Source: Planctomycetota bacterium (GTDB lineage Bacteria; Planctomycetota; B15-G4). From it: DNA of 64,000 nucleotides. The notes beneath the pieces were generated by a model that worked only from the letters and a program-made list of their open reading frames with translations, was not told where the DNA came from and ran no database searches. Location of the stretch: positions 62,001 through 126,000 of the forward strand of contig JAJDEP010000017.1 in the NCBI GenBank assembly GCA_029259715.1, read 5' to 3'. The translations under genes were made by a program, and so were the position numbers. Shown here piece after piece: positions 59,072 through 64,000 of the stretch (positions within the stretch are counted from its first letter, which is position 1; each line of letters starts with the position of its first letter).

Positions 59072-61167
<2,096 letters not shown>

Positions 61168-61186
61168 GCGTGCTTCTCCATGTTCT

Positions 61187-63031
61187 CTAGGCCTTCTTCA
61201 GCCGCGGGTCGAGCGCGTCGCGCACGCCTTCGCCCAACAAGTTGTAGAGCATCACGGTGATGAAGATGAGCGCGCCGGGGAAGATCTGGATCCACCAGTG
61301 CTCGGCCGCCTTGCTCTCGTTCACGATGGAGCCCCACGACGGGATCGGCAGCTGGATGCCGAAGCCCAGGAACGACAGGGCCGACTCGGTCAGGATGCCG
61401 CTCGCCACCGCGAAGGTGGCCGCCACCAGCACCGGGCCCATGGCGTTGGGCAGCACGTGCCGGAAGATGGTGCGGAAGTCGCCCACCCCCAGGGCCTGGG
61501 AGGCGAGCACGAAGTCCTGCCCGCGCAGGCGGATGAACTCGCCGCGCACGAGGCGCGCCACACCGGTCCAGCGGAAGATGCCGATCACCACCATGATCGG
61601 CACGATGCCCGTCTGCTGGGTGAAGGCCACGAAGATCAGGATCAGGAAGAACACCGGGAAGCACTGCACCACCTCGATCACCCGGCTGATGATCACGTCG
61701 ATCCACCCGCCGTAGAACCCGGCCATCGATCCCAGCGTCACTCCGATGAGCACCAACAGGATGGTGGACACGAGCCCCACCGAGAGCGAGACCCGCGCGC
61801 CCCAGATCATGCGCGCGGTCAGATCGCGGCCCAGGCTGTCGGTGCCGAGCGGGTGGCGGATGGTCGCGTTGCGGGACGGCTCGCCGGCCCGATCCGCCAC
61901 GGGCTTGGGCGGCGGACGGAAGCCCACCACCGTGTCGAGGGATTCGGCCCGGGCGCCCCGGGCGTAGTAGCCCTCTTCGGTGATTTCCGAGTCGGCGTGC
62001 CAGGTGGGCGGGCGGAAATACTCGCCATCGTTGACCTCCGCGAAGCCGAACGCGAAGGGCGCGAAGACCACGCGGTCGGCGGTGATTTCCCCCGACGTGA
62101 GCCGCTCCTTGTAGGGGCTCGTCTCGAACGACGCGTCGCGGGCCTCCCACAGCAGGGCAGCGAGCAGCGGCACGATCACCATGGCCGCCGCCTTGAAGCG
62201 CCGGGCCCCGCGGATGCGCTCGCGATCGGCTCCCAGCAGCCAGCGGTTCACCGCCCCGTTCCACACGGGCAGGAACATGACGCCGAGCCACAGCACCATG
62301 AAGTAGATCTCGGCCCGGGTGAGCGAGTCGATGAGCGGCCATTGCCGCGTGGGCAAAAGGGTCACGGTGGCGCCGGGCTCGGGGGTGGTGCCGGTCAGCG
62401 CCGCCTTGCGCTCATCCTTGATGCGACGCGCCAGCTCGACCAACGCGCCCGCCTTGTCGGCGGCGTCGGCGGCGTTGCTCGCCCCGGCCACCACCGTCGC
62501 GTCGACGGCCTCGATCATCTCGTCGAGCAGTGCGGCGTCCGTCGCGCTGAGCTGCGACGCCATGGTGTCGAGACGCGTGCGCAGTGCCGCCCCCTCCGAC
62601 GCCAGGGCCTCGCCCCACCCGGGCAACGACGAGTCGTCGGCCGCTTGCCCGGCCGCCAGAAGCTGCTCGCGCCGCACCTCCTGCTGAGCCAGGTGCCCCG
62701 CTTCGCCCTTGCCGATCATCCCGCGCAGGTTGAGGCTGATGGGCACCAGGCTCGTGTAGGCCCGGCGGTACGACTCGGCGTCGGTGGCCTCGAGCAGATA
62801 CGGCCGGTCGTTGGCCAACAGCGGCGCGAAGATGGCCACCGCGTAGAGGAAAACCAGCCCCCCCGCCGCCAGGATCACCGACGGCTTGCGCTTGAGCTGC
62901 ACCAGGACGAGGTCCCAATAGTCCTTGCTGCCGTGAAGCGCCTCGCCCTCCGCCGCGACGCTCGTCGCCCCTGGGCCGGCGGCCGCACTCGCCCCGGCAG
63001 CCTCCCCCGTCCGTGCGCCGCGATCACTCAT
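61187..63031 (-). CDS. oppC: Oligopeptide ABC transporter permease OppC with large insertion
   Basis: A 614-residue protein, about twice the usual OppC length. After TM1 (ILAAGGLVFLYAVAIFAPLL) an insertion of roughly 270 residues contains a helical, coiled-coil-like part (LRTRLDTMASQLSATDAALL, EMIEAVDATVVAG) and two extra TM helices (IYFMVLWLGVMFLPVWNG; AAAMVIVPLLAALLWEA). The normal core follows: HPLGTDSLGRDLTARMIWGA, EAA loop DFVLASQALGVGDFRTIFRH, and end GVRDALDPRLKKA. The ATG overlaps the OppB stop by eight bases. Confidence 0.92.
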   Translation of the reverse strand: MSDRGARTGEAAGASAAAGPGATSVAAEGEALHGSKDYWDLVLVQLKRKPSVILAAGGLVFLYAVAIFAPLLANDRPYLLEATDAESYRRAYTSLVPISLNLRGMIGKGEAGHLAQQEVRREQLLAAGQAADDSSLPGWGEALASEGAALRTRLDTMASQLSATDAALLDEMIEAVDATVVAGASNAADAADKAGALVELARRIKDERKAALTGTTPEPGATVTLLPTRQWPLIDSLTRAEIYFMVLWLGVMFLPVWNGAVNRWLLGADRERIRGARRFKAAAMVIVPLLAALLWEARDASFETSPYKERLTSGEITADRVVFAPFAFGFAEVNDGEYFRPPTWHADSEITEEGYYARGARAESLDTVVGFRPPPKPVADRAGEPSRNATIRHPLGTDSLGRDLTARMIWGARVSLSVGLVSTILLVLIGVTLGSMAGFYGGWIDVIISRVIEVVQCFPVFFLILIFVAFTQQTGIVPIMVVIGIFRWTGVARLVRGEFIRLRGQDFVLASQALGVGDFRTIFRHVLPNAMGPVLVAATFAVASGILTESALSFLGFGIQLPIPSWGSIVNESKAAEHWWIQIFPGALIFITVMLYNLLGEGVRDALDPRLKKA

Positions 63032-64000
63032 AGGAGATCCGCGGGTCGACGATGGCGTAGAGCACGTCGCTCACCAGGAACCCGCCCATGGTCAGCATGG
63101 CCGAGAAGGTGGTGGTGGCCATGACCACGTTGTAGTCGCGCTTGATCATCCCCTCGAAGGCGTACAGCCCCATGCCGGGGATCGAGAAGACCATCTCGAC
63201 GATGACCGACCCGCCGATGAGCACTGGCAGGATCTGCGCGAAGACGGTGATGACCGGAATGAGCGAATTGCGCAGGGCGTGCTTGAACACCACCACCTTG
63301 GCGGGCAGGCCCTTGGCCTTGGCGGTGCGGATGAAGTCCTGGCGCACGATCTCGAGCATGCCGACGCGCATCTGGCGCGAGAGGTACGCAAGACCGCCGT
63401 AGGTCAGCGTCGCCACCGGCAGGATGCCGTGGAGAATCGTGTCCCAGATGTAATCCCAGCCCTGCAGCTGCGACGCATCCTTGTCGTGCAACCCCATGAT
63501 CGGCAGCAGGTCGAAGCCGCTGGCCCCGAACAGGAGGATCAACATGAGGCCCGCCCAGAAGGTGGGCAGTGAATACAGCATGAACAGACCCGACGTGGTG
63601 ATCTTGTCGAGCCACGAGCCTTGCTTCACCGCCGAGAGGATGCCCAGCGGCAAGGCCAGCAGATAGGAGAGCAGCACCGAGATCAGCGTGAGCGGCACCG
63701 TCACTTGCAGGCGCCGCCACAGCTCGTCCGAGATCTGCACGCCTGGCCGGGTGAACTCCTCGCCGAAGTCGAGCACGGCCATGTTCTTGATCCAGATCCA
63801 GTACTGGACCAGCAGCGGCTTATCGAGGCCCCACTTCTTGTGGAACTTGGTGATGGCGTCCTCGATGCCGCCGCCCGCGCCGCTCACGGCGTCGCCCGAA
63901 CTCACGTCGGTGACCATCAGCGCCGCAGGGTCGCCGGGCGCCAGCCGCATCACGCAGAAGATCAGCAGAGTGATGCCGAACAGAGTCGGCACCATCCACA
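63024..64000 (-). CDS. oppB: Oligopeptide ABC transporter permease OppB (5' end outside window)
   Basis: At least 323 residues. The first visible Met (63995, MVPTLFGITLLIFCVMRLAP) lies inside TM1, and OppB proteins normally have ~10 residues before it, so the start lies beyond the window. Core features: APGDPAALMV, DELWRRLQVTVPLTLISVLL, EAA loop DFIRTAKAKGLPAKVVVFKH and VLYAIVDPRISYE. A ~30-residue Gly/Asp-rich stretch after TM1 (SSGDAVSGAGGGIEDA) is a small insert. The cognate binding protein is presumably upstream, outside the window. Confidence 0.93.
   Translation of the reverse strand, partial: WMVPTLFGITLLIFCVMRLAPGDPAALMVTDVSSGDAVSGAGGGIEDAITKFHKKWGLDKPLLVQYWIWIKNMAVLDFGEEFTRPGVQISDELWRRLQVTVPLTLISVLLSYLLALPLGILSAVKQGSWLDKITTSGLFMLYSLPTFWAGLMLILLFGASGFDLLPIMGLHDKDASQLQGWDYIWDTILHGILPVATLTYGGLAYLSRQMRVGMLEIVRQDFIRTAKAKGLPAKVVVFKHALRNSLIPVITVFAQILPVLIGGSVIVEMVFSIPGMGLYAFEGMIKRDYNVVMATTTFSAMLTMGGFLVSDVLYAIVDPRISYE

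Overview
The window is GC-rich, Gram-negative-type bacterial DNA. Its gene content suggests a planctomycete of the Saltatorellus/Poly30 type: signal-peptide-bearing TPR, FG-GAP, beta-helix and beta-propeller proteins, two secretin-like proteins with an ExbB/ExbD motor, minor pseudopilins, an Hanks-type kinase with a membrane tail, an MqnD menaquinone enzyme, and a C-terminal tail ending in a D(A/D)(A/G)GP.G..AS.A(I/L)R.T motif. That placement is inferred from protein style; there is no rRNA gene to test it. No tRNA, rRNA, CRISPR array or intact insertion sequence was seen.

Layout. 1-10750: an envelope locus of two TPR-secretin proteins flanking two exported TPR proteins, an ExbB/TolQ-like proton channel and two ExbD/TolR-like proteins. 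10751-11195: a gene-free stretch holding two structured inverted repeats with the same geometry and compensatory base changes. 11196-15764: HAD phosphatase, peptide ABC binding protein, two permeases (no ATPase) and a small zinc ribbon. 15837-18452: FG-GAP repeat protein. 18510-20700 (minus): DinB-like, RidA-like, ArsI C-As lyase and an ECF sigma factor with a cysteine-rich tail. 20746-26554: membrane alkaline-phosphatase-superfamily protein and a large exported protein of carboxypeptidase-regulatory modules. 26577-29903 (minus): four overlapping minor-pseudopilin genes. 30144-42650: mostly exported single genes, including a degenerate serine hydrolase fused to a GNAT-like domain, SUKH, FG-GAP and beta-helix proteins, an SGNH hydrolase, and two paralogous propeller-like proteins plus remnants of further copies. 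42842-45905: a small gene coupled to an A-T-TE NRPS-like enzyme. 46118-48765: MqnD, cupin, kinase.

48.8-59.07 kb is a lower-GC mosaic island. It carries (i) a zinc-ribbon membrane protein with a fusion of a TAXI-type binding domain, a channel-like membrane part and an RCK/CASTOR-like NAD-binding region, (ii) unknown genes, one a possible PD-(D/E)XK nuclease, and (iii) an AAA+ ATPase with a subtilisin-like protease, a pairing typical of defence islands. A truncated host-like TPR gene lies between the two halves. 59072-64000 (minus): an oligopeptide ABC operon (BCDF order) that runs off the right edge.

The most promising undescribed items are the TAXI-channel-RCK module, the paired covarying repeats, the ECF/ArsI pair, and the A-T-TE enzyme that lacks the amino-acid-anchoring Asp.
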